Source: an uncultured Pseudomonadota bacterium (GTDB lineage: Bacteria > Myxococcota_A > UBA796 > SXON01). From it: a stretch of 64,000 nt of DNA. The stretch lies in assembly GCA_903875225.1 (NCBI GenBank), contig CAIQVJ010000125.1, positions 20,873-84,872 of the forward strand, read 5' to 3'. The notes below the pieces were generated by a model. The model worked only from the letters and a program-made list of their open reading frames with translations. It was not told the DNA's origin and made no database searches. Numbering within the stretch: position 1 is the stretch's first letter; every line of letters starts with the position of its first letter. Shown piece after piece: positions 9,258-16,984 of the stretch. The translations under genes were made by a program, and so were the position numbers.

Positions 9258-10097
9258 CTACGACCCCGAGAGATCACGCGTGATGCGCGTGGCCGTGAGC
9301 GTCCCGGTGAGCGAGAGCCCCGAGAGATCGGTCGTGAAGGAGGCGTCGAGGTTCCCGTCCACGTCGAGGGTGCCCGTGGTGTCGATGTCGTACTGGTAGA
9401 AGCCGAGATCGATCGACGAGCTGCCGGTGAGTGCGCCGTCGGCGTTGTCGTAGGCCAGGATGTAGGAGGTGTCGAGATCGTAGCCGTTGAGCGAGAGGAG
9501 GCAGCTCGCGTCGCCGGTCACGGTCTCGCCGTAGGCGTCCACGGTGATGGTGGTCGCGCCGGAGCACCCCACCGCGTAGCTGCTGTAGACGGCGTCGATC
9601 TGGAGCGTGCCGCTGTAGATGCCCGCGTACGGGCTCTGCACGAGCACGCCGCCGATGGTGTAGGCCAGCCGGTCGCCGTTCGGGAGGTTCGCGGTGGCCG
9701 TGAGCGCGTGCGTTCCGACGTCGAGGGCGCTGTCGACGACGTTCGTGCCGGTGATGCCCCAGGCCGTGTCGATGTCGCTGGTCCAGGCGATGTCGGTGAA
9801 GTCCATCACGTTGCCATCGGCGTCGTGCACCTCGGCTGCAAACGTGGCGTCCTCCGACCAGGGCAGGAAGTCACCGCTCGCTGGCGAGAGGATGACGAGC
9901 GAGGCGCCGTCGTACTCGTGCCAGTCGGAGTCGACTGCGGTGTCGCCCGTGTCCGCTGTGTCCCCCGTGTCGTCCCCGGTCGCGGTGTCGAGATCGCTGC
10001 CGGAGCCCGTGTCACTGTTGATGACCTTGACGCTGTTTGCGCAGCCCGACGCGAGCAGGAACGCAGGGAGTGAGCAGAAAATGGCGACGAGGCGCAT
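9258..10097 (-). CDS. Lipoprotein of unknown function with Asp/Thr linker
   Basis: 279 residues from ATG 10097. The lipoprotein signal MRLVAIFCSLPAFLLASGC has a good lipobox (LASGC, Cys19). It is followed by a low-complexity DTGSGSDLDTATGDDTGDTADTGDTA linker, a feature of surface lipoproteins in this window, then a beta-rich region resembling Ig-like/PKD-type folds (SPASGDFLPWSEDATFAAEVHDADG...). No catalytic motif is visible. I moved the start ten codons downstream of the longest frame so that the signal peptide is N-terminal. It is the promoter-proximal gene of a pair with the HExxH protein (gap 5 bp) and is divergent from the ABC ATPase gene, 65 bp away. Confidence 0.7.
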   Translation of the reverse strand: MRLVAIFCSLPAFLLASGCANSVKVINSDTGSGSDLDTATGDDTGDTADTGDTAVDSDWHEYDGASLVILSPASGDFLPWSEDATFAAEVHDADGNVMDFTDIAWTSDIDTAWGITGTNVVDSALDVGTHALTATANLPNGDRLAYTIGGVLVQSPYAGIYSGTLQIDAVYSSYAVGCSGATTITVDAYGETVTGDASCLLSLNGYDLDTSYILAYDNADGALTGSSSIDLGFYQYDIDTTGTLDVDGNLDASFTTDLSGLSLTGTLTATRITRDLSGS

Positions 10098-10162
10098 GGC
10101 GGGTCCGGGTTCGGTGAACGGTAGCACGATAGCTGCCAGATCGCGCCCAGGAGTGTCGGCTG

Positions 10163-11161
10163 ATGGTGATGAACCCGCAAAGTGTGATCGACGTGCGGGA
10201 CCTGCGGCGCGCCTTCGCCGGGCCGACTGGGCCGATGGAGGCGCTCAAGGGGATCACCTTCGCCATCGGCGTCGGGGAGATCGTCGGCTTCCTCGGCCCC
10301 AACGGCGCTGGAAAGTCCACCACGATGAAGATCCTCACCGGTTTCATCCCGCCCACATCGGGAACAGCCAGGATCGCGGGGTTCGACGTGGTGGAAGACT
10401 CGCTGGAAGCCCGCAGGCGGCTCGGGTACCTGCCCGAGTCGGCGCCTTCGTACAGCGAGATGCGCGTCTGGGACTACCTCGCGTTCCTCGGCCGGGTGCG
10501 GGGGCTCGCCGCCGCGGAGCGGGAGTCCGCCATCGAGCGGGCCGCCACGGAGTGTGACCTGACCGACCGGCTGTACCAGGTGATCGGAACGCTCTCGAAG
10601 GGCTACAAGCAGCGTGTGGGCCTCGCCGCCGCGATCCTGCACCAGCCGCCCGTGCTCATCCTCGACGAGCCCACCAGCGGGCTCGACCCGAACCAGATCG
10701 CCGTGATCCGGGACCTGATCCGCCGCATCGGCAAGAAGCGCACGGTCATCCTCTCGACCCACATCATGCAGGAGGTGCAGGCGGTGTGCGACCGCGTGCT
10801 GATCCTGAACCAGGGCACGCTGGTGGCCGATGCGCCGACCGAGCGGCTGGCGGAGCAGACCGTGGGCGGGACGCTCCAGCGCGTGACCTACAGGGCGGGC
10901 AGCGTACGTCTGGACGCCGAGGCGGTGGCCGATCGCATCGCGGCCGTGGCCGGCGTACAACGGGTGATCCCGCGCGCCACACAGCAGGACGACGAGGCCG
11001 ACGCCATGTCCTTCGAGGTGCTGGCCGACCGCGACGTGCGGCCCGCGCTGTTCAGCGTGGCCGTGGAGTCCGGGCTCGTACTCCTGGAGCTCACGCGCGA
11101 GAAGAGCACGCTGGACGAGGTGTTCCGCCGGCTGACGCTGACCGACTCCGCTCGATCCTGA
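10163..11161 (+). CDS. ABC transporter ATP-binding protein (CcmA/GldA-like)
   Basis: Cytosolic ATPase subunit of an ABC transporter, 332 residues. Walker A GPNGAGKST at 45-53, signature TLSKGYKQRVGLAAA, Walker B LILDEPTSGLDP, and the switch His in LSTHIMQEV are all intact. The C-terminal 90 residues form the extra domain typical of ABC-2 exporter ATPases such as those in drug export or gliding-motility (Gld) systems. No ABC-2 permease follows: the next gene is convergent and 25 bp away, so the partner must be encoded elsewhere. AGGAG about nine bases before ATG 10163 is a plausible ribosome site; an ATG two codons later (10169) is an alternative. Substrate unknown. Confidence 0.92.
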   Translation: MVMNPQSVIDVRDLRRAFAGPTGPMEALKGITFAIGVGEIVGFLGPNGAGKSTTMKILTGFIPPTSGTARIAGFDVVEDSLEARRRLGYLPESAPSYSEMRVWDYLAFLGRVRGLAAAERESAIERAATECDLTDRLYQVIGTLSKGYKQRVGLAAAILHQPPVLILDEPTSGLDPNQIAVIRDLIRRIGKKRTVILSTHIMQEVQAVCDRVLILNQGTLVADAPTERLAEQTVGGTLQRVTYRAGSVRLDAEAVADRIAAVAGVQRVIPRATQQDDEADAMSFEVLADRDVRPALFSVAVESGLVLLELTREKSTLDEVFRRLTLTDSARS

Positions 11162-11185
11162 CGTCCCGATCCCGCGAGCGCCGAC

Positions 11186-13393
11186 TCAGGCCCGCCGGCG
11201 GCGGACCGCGGCCGCGGCCAACGCGAGCCCGACGATGGACAACGCCGGCGTGGCCGACACGGTGGCGCACCCCTTCTTCTCGGCGATCACGACCTTCTGA
11301 TAGGGGTCGTAGATCCCGAACCCTTCGGGGTAGACGGCGATCTTCGTGTACGCATAGTCGTCGTTGGTGTCCGGATCGAGGATCTGGACGCTGACCAGGA
11401 ACGCCTTGCCACCGCTGTTGGACTCCAGCACCGGGCAGGTCCAGTGCACGGTGGAGCTCGACGCGTTGTCGAAGTTCTGGTTGTCGTCGTCCTGCCAGCT
11501 GTACGTGGGCACCTGTCCATCGGCGTCGTACACCAGGGCCTGCAGGGTGATCACCTGACCGCTCTCGCACGCGTACTGGTCCGCCGCGACGCCCGTCTCG
11601 CCGCCCACGATGACGGGGTTGGAGTTGCTGTCGAGGCAGGAGTCTGCCGAGTCGATGAGCCCGTTGCAGTCGTTGTCGATGTGGTCGTCACAGATCTCCG
11701 TGGCGCCGGGGTGGCGGGCGGGATCGGTGTCGTCGCAGTCGTTGTTCACCTCTGCGTAGCCGTCGCCGTCGTCGTCCGAGAGGGACGTGCCCTCGTCTAC
11801 GACGCCGTCGCAGTCGTTGTCGACGCCGTCACCCCGCTCGGGGGCTCCGGGGTACGCTGAGTCGTTGTAGTCGTTGCAGTCGCCGTCGTTCTCCGAGAAC
11901 GAGTCGCCATCGTCATCGTAGCCGGTGGTGCCTTCGTCGATGATGTTGTCGCAGTCGTTGTCCTCGCCGTCGAAGATCTCGGCCGCGCCCGGGTACGTGT
12001 TGCGGTCGCCCTCGTCGCAGTCGGGGTTGTCCACATCGGCGCCGTACCCATCGCCGTCGTCGTCGTCCGACGGGTAGTCGGCGCTGATGACCACGGAGAC
12101 CGCGGCCATCGCGGTGATGCCGCTGCCGTCGGTGACGACGACCTGCAGCGTGTCGCTGCCGGAGTCGAGATCATGGGGATCGATCTCCACCCAGAAGTGC
12201 CCGGAGTCGTCCGTTGCCGTGCAGGTGGCGACATTGGCGCCCTCCTGGAGCACCGCGCTCTTGACCTTGCAGCCGAGGGTGGTTGCGGGCTGGTTGACAT
12301 CGAAGATGTTCAGCTCCATCGTCAACGGCCGGATCGCGTTGTACTTGTAGCCGTTCTCGGGCGACCGGATGAACACGGTCGGCGGCTCGTTCTCGGGGTC
12401 GGACCCGGAATTCCCGGTGAGCGTGACGTCGATCCCGTCCGCGGTCTCGGTGGGGTCGTTCGTGTGGATGAGCATCTGGCAGTAGGCCGCCTGGTCGTCC
12501 GTGGGGGCGAAGCGGATCTCGGCGAGCGTGCTGCCGCTGGCCTCGAGCACACCGAGCGCAGGGCTCGTGGCGAGGGAGAAGGCGCTGTCGCAGCTGTCCG
12601 CGAACGCGACGCTGCTGATGTCCAGATCGCCGTCGCCCACGTTCGCGAGCTCGATGAACGCCACGTGGTCTTCGGTATCCGCGGGGTTCACGTAGCCGAA
12701 GTCGTAGGTGCGCGGACGGACGACGAGCGAGGGCGCCGAATGCTTGGACTGGGCGTGGAGGTAGACCAGCTTCCGCAGCCGGACAGGGTCCTTGTGGTAG
12801 GCCGCGAGGAACTGGTCGGCCGTGGCGTCTGCAGGGATGTCCTGCGACTCCGTGTCGATCTCCAGCGCGCCCCACACGTCGCCGATCGCGCTCGTCGGCG
12901 CGAAGTGGACGGTGATCGGGAGGCGGCAGCCCGGATCGAGCAGGAAGAGAGCGCCTTCGGGCGGGGCCGTCCCCGTGTCCGTCCCCCCACCCGTGTCCGC
13001 AGAGCTGTCACCCGTGTCGGCCGGAGGGGTCCCCGTGTCGATGTCGAGAGACTTCGCGGCCGCCGCCGCAGAGTCCCCGGAGGTGTCCACCGCTGCGCCC
13101 CCGGTACACTCCGTGTCGCGGATGTCATAGGAGAACGAGTAGTTGTCCGGCGCGGTGTCGAGCAACGTCATCGCGCTCACTGCCATGGTCATGCCGTCGT
13201 CCAGCGAGGTCCCGCCATCGTTGCTGACGTAGAACGTGCGGTCCACCACGCTTCCCCACCCGGCGTTCCCGAACTCCACGGTCGGCTGGCTCACGGAGAG
13301 CTGCGGGTAGGCATAGTCGAGAACCTGATCCTTTGCCCCACGACAGCCGAGGACCACCAGGGGGAGAGCGACAACGAGGAGGGTGCGGGACAT
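11186..13393 (-). CDS. Large lipoprotein with ASH-type and metal-binding-motif repeats
   Basis: 735 residues, predicted cell-surface lipoprotein: signal MSRTLLVVALPLVVLGC (lipobox VLGC). Domains in order: an Ig-like region of the ASPM/SPD-2/Hydin or 'choice-of-anchor D' type (SVSQPTVEFGNAGWGSVVDRTFYVSN and a second VRPRTYDFGYVNPADTEDHVAFIEL), a Ser/Asp/Thr-rich linker near 95-140, a PKD-like region, then four Cys/Asp-rich 'putative metal-binding' repeats of the form DxDGDG...DCDD...PGAxExxDGxDNDCDG between about 460 and 600. The end (a hydrophobic segment then AAVRRRRA) resembles a degenerate MYXO-CTERM tail. Likely a surface scaffold or adhesin; calcium binding by the repeats is inference. 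A TTGACA promoter candidate lies 70-100 bp upstream. Confidence 0.8.
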   Translation of the reverse strand: MSRTLLVVALPLVVLGCRGAKDQVLDYAYPQLSVSQPTVEFGNAGWGSVVDRTFYVSNDGGTSLDDGMTMAVSAMTLLDTAPDNYSFSYDIRDTECTGGAAVDTSGDSAAAAAKSLDIDTGTPPADTGDSSADTGGGTDTGTAPPEGALFLLDPGCRLPITVHFAPTSAIGDVWGALEIDTESQDIPADATADQFLAAYHKDPVRLRKLVYLHAQSKHSAPSLVVRPRTYDFGYVNPADTEDHVAFIELANVGDGDLDISSVAFADSCDSAFSLATSPALGVLEASGSTLAEIRFAPTDDQAAYCQMLIHTNDPTETADGIDVTLTGNSGSDPENEPPTVFIRSPENGYKYNAIRPLTMELNIFDVNQPATTLGCKVKSAVLQEGANVATCTATDDSGHFWVEIDPHDLDSGSDTLQVVVTDGSGITAMAAVSVVISADYPSDDDDGDGYGADVDNPDCDEGDRNTYPGAAEIFDGEDNDCDNIIDEGTTGYDDDGDSFSENDGDCNDYNDSAYPGAPERGDGVDNDCDGVVDEGTSLSDDDGDGYAEVNNDCDDTDPARHPGATEICDDHIDNDCNGLIDSADSCLDSNSNPVIVGGETGVAADQYACESGQVITLQALVYDADGQVPTYSWQDDDNQNFDNASSSTVHWTCPVLESNSGGKAFLVSVQILDPDTNDDYAYTKIAVYPEGFGIYDPYQKVVIAEKKGCATVSATPALSIVGLALAAAAVRRRRA

Positions 13394-13460
13394 CGAGTCT
13401 CCGGGACGGCGGGCGGGCGGGCAGAACGGGCGAACAGCGACGGCAGCGCGTTCGGGGGGA

Positions 13461-13490
13461 AGCGTACCCGTAACGCAGGTGGCGTGTCAA
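13461..13490 (-). promoter_or_regulatory. Candidate sigma70-type promoter for the 13393 lipoprotein gene
   Basis: On the minus strand a perfect TTGACA (13490-13485) is followed after 18 bp by TACGCT (13466-13461). Transcription would begin near 13454, leaving a leader of about 60 nt before the ATG at 13393. The -10 match is only partial (T, A and final T). The promoter begins a few bases downstream of the hairpin at 13494-13522, so hairpin and promoter would separate this gene from the ribH-nusB-mazG transcript. Confidence 0.4.
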
Positions 13491-13493
13491 TGA

Positions 13494-13522
13494 CCCCAGA
13501 AGTCGCTGCGCGACTTCTGGGG
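13494..13522. terminator. 13-bp perfect hairpin, possible terminator
   Basis: Arms CCCCAGAAGTCGC and GCGACTTCTGGGG with a 3-nt loop, a very stable stem. There is no T-run on either strand, so it is not a textbook intrinsic terminator. It lies about 260 bp downstream of the mazG-like gene and just upstream of the lipoprotein promoter, which suits insulation or RNA 3'-end protection. Confidence 0.4.
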
Positions 13523-13789
13523 GCCCCGTGCGAGAAAAGCCGGTCCCTGCGGTCGCAGCCGCGACGCCTCGCCAGCTCGGCGCCTGCTGCTCGCTCCGCG
13601 CAAGGAACCGTGGTTCCCGGGCCCCGTGCGAGAAAATCCGGTCCCTGCGGTCGCAGCCGCGACGCCTCGCCGGCTCGGCGCCTGCTGCTCGCTCCGCGCA
13701 TGGAACCGTGGTTCCCGGGCCCCGTGCGAGAAAAGCCGGTCCCTGCGGTCGCAGCGCGACGCCTCGCCGGCTGGGCGCCTACCGGCTGG
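13523..13789. repeat. 98-bp tandem repeat, 2.7 copies
   Basis: Copies begin at 13523, 13621 and 13719. The first two differ at only a few bases; the third is shortened and enters the mazG-like 3' end. Each unit contains a GGAACC-GT-GGTTCC palindrome and a GCGG...CCGC inverted repeat. The unit is recognisably related, in reverse complement, to the 98-bp repeat at 63544-64000. The gene-free stretch 13394-13778 (385 bp) consists of this array, the hairpin at 13494 and a promoter candidate; I see no coding potential in it. Confidence 0.9.
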
Positions 13790-14129
13790 TGAACCGTCCC
13801 GCGTCGCGAATGCGGAGCTTCTGCATCATGTCCGCGAACGCCACGTCGAGTGCGATGCCCTGCTCGTTGGCCATGCAGAGCACGATGAACAGGACGTCCG
13901 CGAGCTCCATCGCCAGCGGGTCCTGCCCCGGGATCTCGGCTTCAATCTCCCCAGCCTTCTTCTTCTTCGCCCCGAACCGGTGGTTGTACTCGCGTGCGAC
14001 CTCTCCGGTCTCCTCCGTGAGGCGCGCGAGCAACGAAAGCGGGGGCCAGTACCCGCCGTTCTCCTTGATCCAGGCGTCGATCGCGCCCTGGAGCTCGGCT
14101 ATCGAGCGGCTGTCACCGCTTGCGGCCAC
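13779..14129 (-). CDS. MazG-like nucleotide pyrophosphohydrolase
   Basis: 116 residues, small all-alpha NTP pyrophosphohydrolase of the MazG/YpjD type, which hydrolyses NTPs to NMP and pyrophosphate and usually cleans up non-canonical nucleotides. The metal-binding pattern is present: EETGEVAREYNHRF in helix 2 (ExxE) and ELADVLFIVL in helix 3 (ExxD). A KKKKAGEIEAEI loop lies between them. It overlaps the 3' end of nusB by 17 bp in another frame and is therefore the third gene of a ribH-nusB-mazG series. Its last bases run into the third copy of the 98-bp repeat. Substrate cannot be deduced. Confidence 0.85.
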   Translation of the reverse strand: MAASGDSRSIAELQGAIDAWIKENGGYWPPLSLLARLTEETGEVAREYNHRFGAKKKKAGEIEAEIPGQDPLAMELADVLFIVLCMANEQGIALDVAFADMMQKLRIRDAGRFTSR

Positions 14130-14568
14130 GCCCCGCCTCGTTCGCGATGCGGTCCAGGATGCCGTTCACGAACGCCCGCGATTCGGCCCCGCCATACTTC
14201 TTCGCGATCTCGAGCGCCTCGTTGATCACCACGGGCGTAGGAACCTCGCGGTTGAGGATCTCGTACGCGCCGAGCCGGATGATGTTCCGGTCGACACACG
14301 GCATCCTGGTGAGGCGCCAGTTCGTGCTCGCAGCCTCGATCCGGGCGTCGAGCGGCGCAAGCTCCTCGAGGACGCCGCGCACGAGCACCTGCGCGAACTC
14401 CATCTCGTCGGGCGATGCAGGGCTCTCGTCGAGGCCCGAGGTCTCCGGCAAGCCGTCCACCATGGCGCCCCACAGCGCAGAGAGCGCCTGCGGCCCGGTG
14501 ATCTGCCCGATGTCCACCGCATAGAGCGCCTGGAGGGCAAACTCGCGCCCGCGACGACGGCCAGCCAT
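14113..14568 (-). CDS. nusB: Transcription antitermination factor NusB
   Basis: 151-residue NusB, the small helical RNA-binding protein that with NusE (S10) binds boxA and supports rRNA transcription antitermination. The family's landmarks are visible: RRRGREFALQALYAVDIG at the N-terminus, RMPCVDRNIIRLGAYEI, PTPVVINEALEIAKKYGG and FVNGILDRIA at the end. The true start is ATG 14568, which overlaps the ribH stop as TGATG; a much longer frame upstream is only the shifted frame of ribH. The ribH-nusB order is common in bacteria and is conserved here. The product is cytosolic and probably essential. Confidence 0.97.
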   Translation of the reverse strand: MAGRRRGREFALQALYAVDIGQITGPQALSALWGAMVDGLPETSGLDESPASPDEMEFAQVLVRGVLEELAPLDARIEAASTNWRLTRMPCVDRNIIRLGAYEILNREVPTPVVINEALEIAKKYGGAESRAFVNGILDRIANEAGRGRKR

Positions 14569-15056
14569 CAGCGTGCCTTCGTGGGCGGCGCGCCCGGCAG
14601 CTCGCGGAGGAGGTTGACCATCTCGATCGCGGTCAGGGCCGACTCTCCGCCCTTGTTGCCCATCTTGGACCCGGCGCGCTCGATGGACTGCTCGATGGTG
14701 TCGGTGGTGAGCACCCCGAAGATCACGGGGACGTCGCCCCCGCCCGCTGCCGCGATGCCCTTGGCGGACTCCCCGGCGACATAGTCGAAGTGCGCCGTGG
14801 AACCGCGGATCACCGCGCCCAGCGCGATGATGGCGTCGTGCTCGGCAGCGCGCACGAGTCGACGGCAGACGATCGGCAATTCGAACGCTCCAGGAACCCA
14901 CGCCACGGTGATCGCGGTGTCGGGGACGCCGTGTCGGCGCAGGGTGTCCAGCGCGCCATCGAGCAGGCGGGCCGTGATGAAGTCATTGAACCGGGCGACG
15001 ACGATCGCGTAGCGACCGCCTCGATCGATGAGATCACCTTCGAGGGTGCGGGGCAT
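14568..15056 (-). CDS. ribH: 6,7-dimethyl-8-ribityllumazine synthase
   Basis: 162-residue lumazine synthase, which condenses 5-amino-6-ribitylaminouracil with 3,4-dihydroxy-2-butanone 4-phosphate in riboflavin synthesis. Signature stretches: IVVARFNDFIT at the start, VPGAFELPIVCRRL, ALGAVIRGSTAHFDYVAGESAKG, and FGVLTTDTIEQSIERAGSKMGNKG, which includes the conserved substrate loop. Such proteins form 60-mer or pentameric shells. No other rib genes are adjacent, and no FMN riboswitch is seen in the 15 bp before the gene. It is translationally coupled to nusB. Confidence 0.97.
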   Translation of the reverse strand: MPRTLEGDLIDRGGRYAIVVARFNDFITARLLDGALDTLRRHGVPDTAITVAWVPGAFELPIVCRRLVRAAEHDAIIALGAVIRGSTAHFDYVAGESAKGIAAAGGGDVPVIFGVLTTDTIEQSIERAGSKMGNKGGESALTAIEMVNLLRELPGAPPTKAR

Positions 15057-15071
15057 GGGAGGACCTTTGAG

Positions 15072-15542
15072 CTACGGGGAGCTATCGCGCGTGCAGCATC
15101 CGGGGTAGCCGGAGCCCACGCAAGCGAGCGCATACGGGTTCCCACCACCGGTATCCGGGCCGAACCACGCGGTGTCACCGCCCACCCCCAGGGAGTAGAA
15201 AAGCGCCCAGGCATCGAAGCGTTCCTGCTTGAACCACGTGGACTCGCCGAGGACCACCTCCGCCGTCGTTTCGACGGTCTGCAGGCCGAGGGTCTGCCCG
15301 GCGAACCTGTGGCAGGTGTCGAGCTCAGTCATGCTGGTCCCACACCCCTCCCCTTGCCAGTCCGCGCTCGAGAGCCCGAGCGCGTACTCTCCCGGCTGGT
15401 CGACCTGGATCTCGAAGATGTCGTTGCCGTCACGCGGGTACCAGTAGATCTGGGTGACGGGCGCGCCGGGACAGGTGTCCGCCGTGTCCACGGGGCTGTC
15501 CTTCCGGTTCATGTGGCAGCCGAGCGCGAGCAGCCAGATCAC
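15072..15542 (-). CDS. Small lipoprotein with ultra-short signal
   Basis: 156 residues. GTG 15542 overlaps the upstream stop as GTGA, indicating coupling to the FG-GAP lipoprotein gene. The N-terminus MIWLLALGC is a very short lipoprotein signal (lipobox ALGC, Cys9) without the usual positive residue, followed by Asp/Thr linker residues (SPVDTADT). The mature part has seven or so cysteines (CPGAP, EGCGTS, DTCHRF, ACVGSGYPGCC), suggesting disulfide bonds, and predicted beta strands. Family not recognised. It ends 15 bp before ribH. Confidence 0.6.
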   Translation of the reverse strand: MIWLLALGCHMNRKDSPVDTADTCPGAPVTQIYWYPRDGNDIFEIQVDQPGEYALGLSSADWQGEGCGTSMTELDTCHRFAGQTLGLQTVETTAEVVLGESTWFKQERFDAWALFYSLGVGGDTAWFGPDTGGGNPYALACVGSGYPGCCTRDSSP

Positions 15543-16909
15543 GGCTCCTCCCGCGTGGTGAAGATGACCTCCGCCCCGCCGGCCTGATCGAGGTTCACGA
15601 GCGTGGCGGCCTCCCCCACCCGCTGGTACACGCGGGTGCCCTGGATCACGAGCGTGGCCTCCGTCACGTCGCGGTCGTCGCGCTGCGCGGGGTGAAGACC
15701 GTGCCCGAAGGGCCCCGGAAGGACGTAGAGCGCACCCGTCTGCACGTCGGTCGCCGAGCCCCCGGGGTTGGTGCCGGGCGCGCCGATGAGCACGTCGCCC
15801 ACACCATCCCCATCCACGTCCCCGGTGGCGACCACGTCGCCGGTCCGCCCCCGGGTGTCGACCCCGAGCACCCGGGCATCTTCCCCCAGCCCGAGCACCC
15901 CGAGATCGGTGGCCGACCGCAGCCGGCCGCCGTTGTACACGTGCACGGCGCCGCCCAGGTCATCCGTGGCGGCGTCGACAGACGGCCGACCCGGGGCGCC
16001 GACGACGAGGTCGATCACACCGTCCGCGTCGACGTCGCCCACCGCGAGGCTCGCCCCGAAGTACGCGTTCGGCTGCGCACCCTCCAGTCGGAAGAGCTCC
16101 CCGTGCACACTCTCGATCAGCACCGCACCCGCGCCCGACCCCGCCACGCCTGCGGCGTACGGCTCCCCGATCACCGCGTCGTCGAGCCCATCCCCGTCGA
16201 AGTCACCGCAGCCGAGCGCAGCGCCCAGCCAGGCGCCGGGGGCGTCTCCGTCCCAGCCAGAGAGGTCGCTCGCCTGTCCAGACCCCGAGCCGCCCGGGAT
16301 CAAGACCACGCGCCCCTGGAGGTCGCTGGCGTCGGCCGCCGCTGCGAGAACGTCCGCAACACCGTCTCCATCGATGTCCCCACACGCGGCGACCGCGCTC
16401 CCCAGGCCATCGGCGGCGGCTTCGCCATCGATCACCTGGGTCGCATCGCCCAGGGTCGCAAGGGTGGAGGGACGATCGTACGGAAAAACGTACACCCGCC
16501 CGATCGATGGCAGCAGCGGTCCCGCCCGGGCCCGCGGCGCCCCCACGACGAGCTGGGTCGCGGACGCCACCGAGGCGCCGAACCCCTCGCCGGGCTCGCC
16601 GGCCAGCTCCAGATCCTCGGTGCCGAGGTAGAACGACCCGCTGTAGAGCTGGACGCGGGAGCCGTCGGGAACACCGACCAGGAGCGCATCGCCGATCAGC
16701 GGGGCAAAGCTGCGGAGCCGCCCGTCGCCCGCCCGCCCCGCGATGTGCCCGGTGGCGGCCTCCGCGTCAAACGCACCAGACGGCTCCACGACACCCCGCA
16801 CGTCCGCCAGGCTGAAGCGGTCAGCACACGTCGCCCCGGTGCAAACCGGCGTGCAGCCCGCCGTGAGCATCACGCCGAGCAGTACCGGAGGAAGGACTCG
16901 GGCGCTCAT
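15539..16909 (-). CDS. FG-GAP repeat lipoprotein
   Basis: 456 residues from ATG 16909, with signal MSARVLPPVLLGVMLTAGC (lipobox TAGC). The body consists of about six to seven FG-GAP/integrin-alpha-like repeats with calcium-loop patterns such as CGDIDGDGVADVLAAAAD, GDFDGDGLDDAVIGEPYA, VGDVDADGVIDLVVGAPG and TGDVDGDGVGDVLIGAPG, which fold as a seven-bladed beta-propeller. Such proteins are generally surface or secreted and take part in adhesion or binding; the ligand here is unknown. I moved the start seven codons in from the longest frame so that the signal peptide is N-terminal. It is divergent from glgC, with 75 bp between. Confidence 0.85.
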   Translation of the reverse strand: MSARVLPPVLLGVMLTAGCTPVCTGATCADRFSLADVRGVVEPSGAFDAEAATGHIAGRAGDGRLRSFAPLIGDALLVGVPDGSRVQLYSGSFYLGTEDLELAGEPGEGFGASVASATQLVVGAPRARAGPLLPSIGRVYVFPYDRPSTLATLGDATQVIDGEAAADGLGSAVAACGDIDGDGVADVLAAAADASDLQGRVVLIPGGSGSGQASDLSGWDGDAPGAWLGAALGCGDFDGDGLDDAVIGEPYAAGVAGSGAGAVLIESVHGELFRLEGAQPNAYFGASLAVGDVDADGVIDLVVGAPGRPSVDAATDDLGGAVHVYNGGRLRSATDLGVLGLGEDARVLGVDTRGRTGDVVATGDVDGDGVGDVLIGAPGTNPGGSATDVQTGALYVLPGPFGHGLHPAQRDDRDVTEATLVIQGTRVYQRVGEAATLVNLDQAGGAEVIFTTREEP

Positions 16910-16960
16910 CCTCGCAACGTAGCCGACCAACGGACGGATCAGTGGAGGGCCGGAGTGTTA

Positions 16961-16973
16961 GGTTCCGGGAACC
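16961..16973. promoter_or_regulatory. 13-bp palindrome just upstream of glgC
   Basis: GGTTCC-G-GGAACC lies 11-24 bases before the glgC start codon and immediately before its GGAG ribosome site (16976-16979). It could form a small hairpin in the leader or serve as an operator. The same GGAACC/GGTTCC arms occur in the 98-bp repeat at 13523, which may be coincidence. Confidence 0.3.
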
Positions 16974-16984
16974 CTGGAGCCTGA

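Noticed and set aside
13494..13522. Hairpin as a definite intrinsic terminator
   Set aside because: Stem is strong but no T-run follows on either strand; kept only as a possible terminator.
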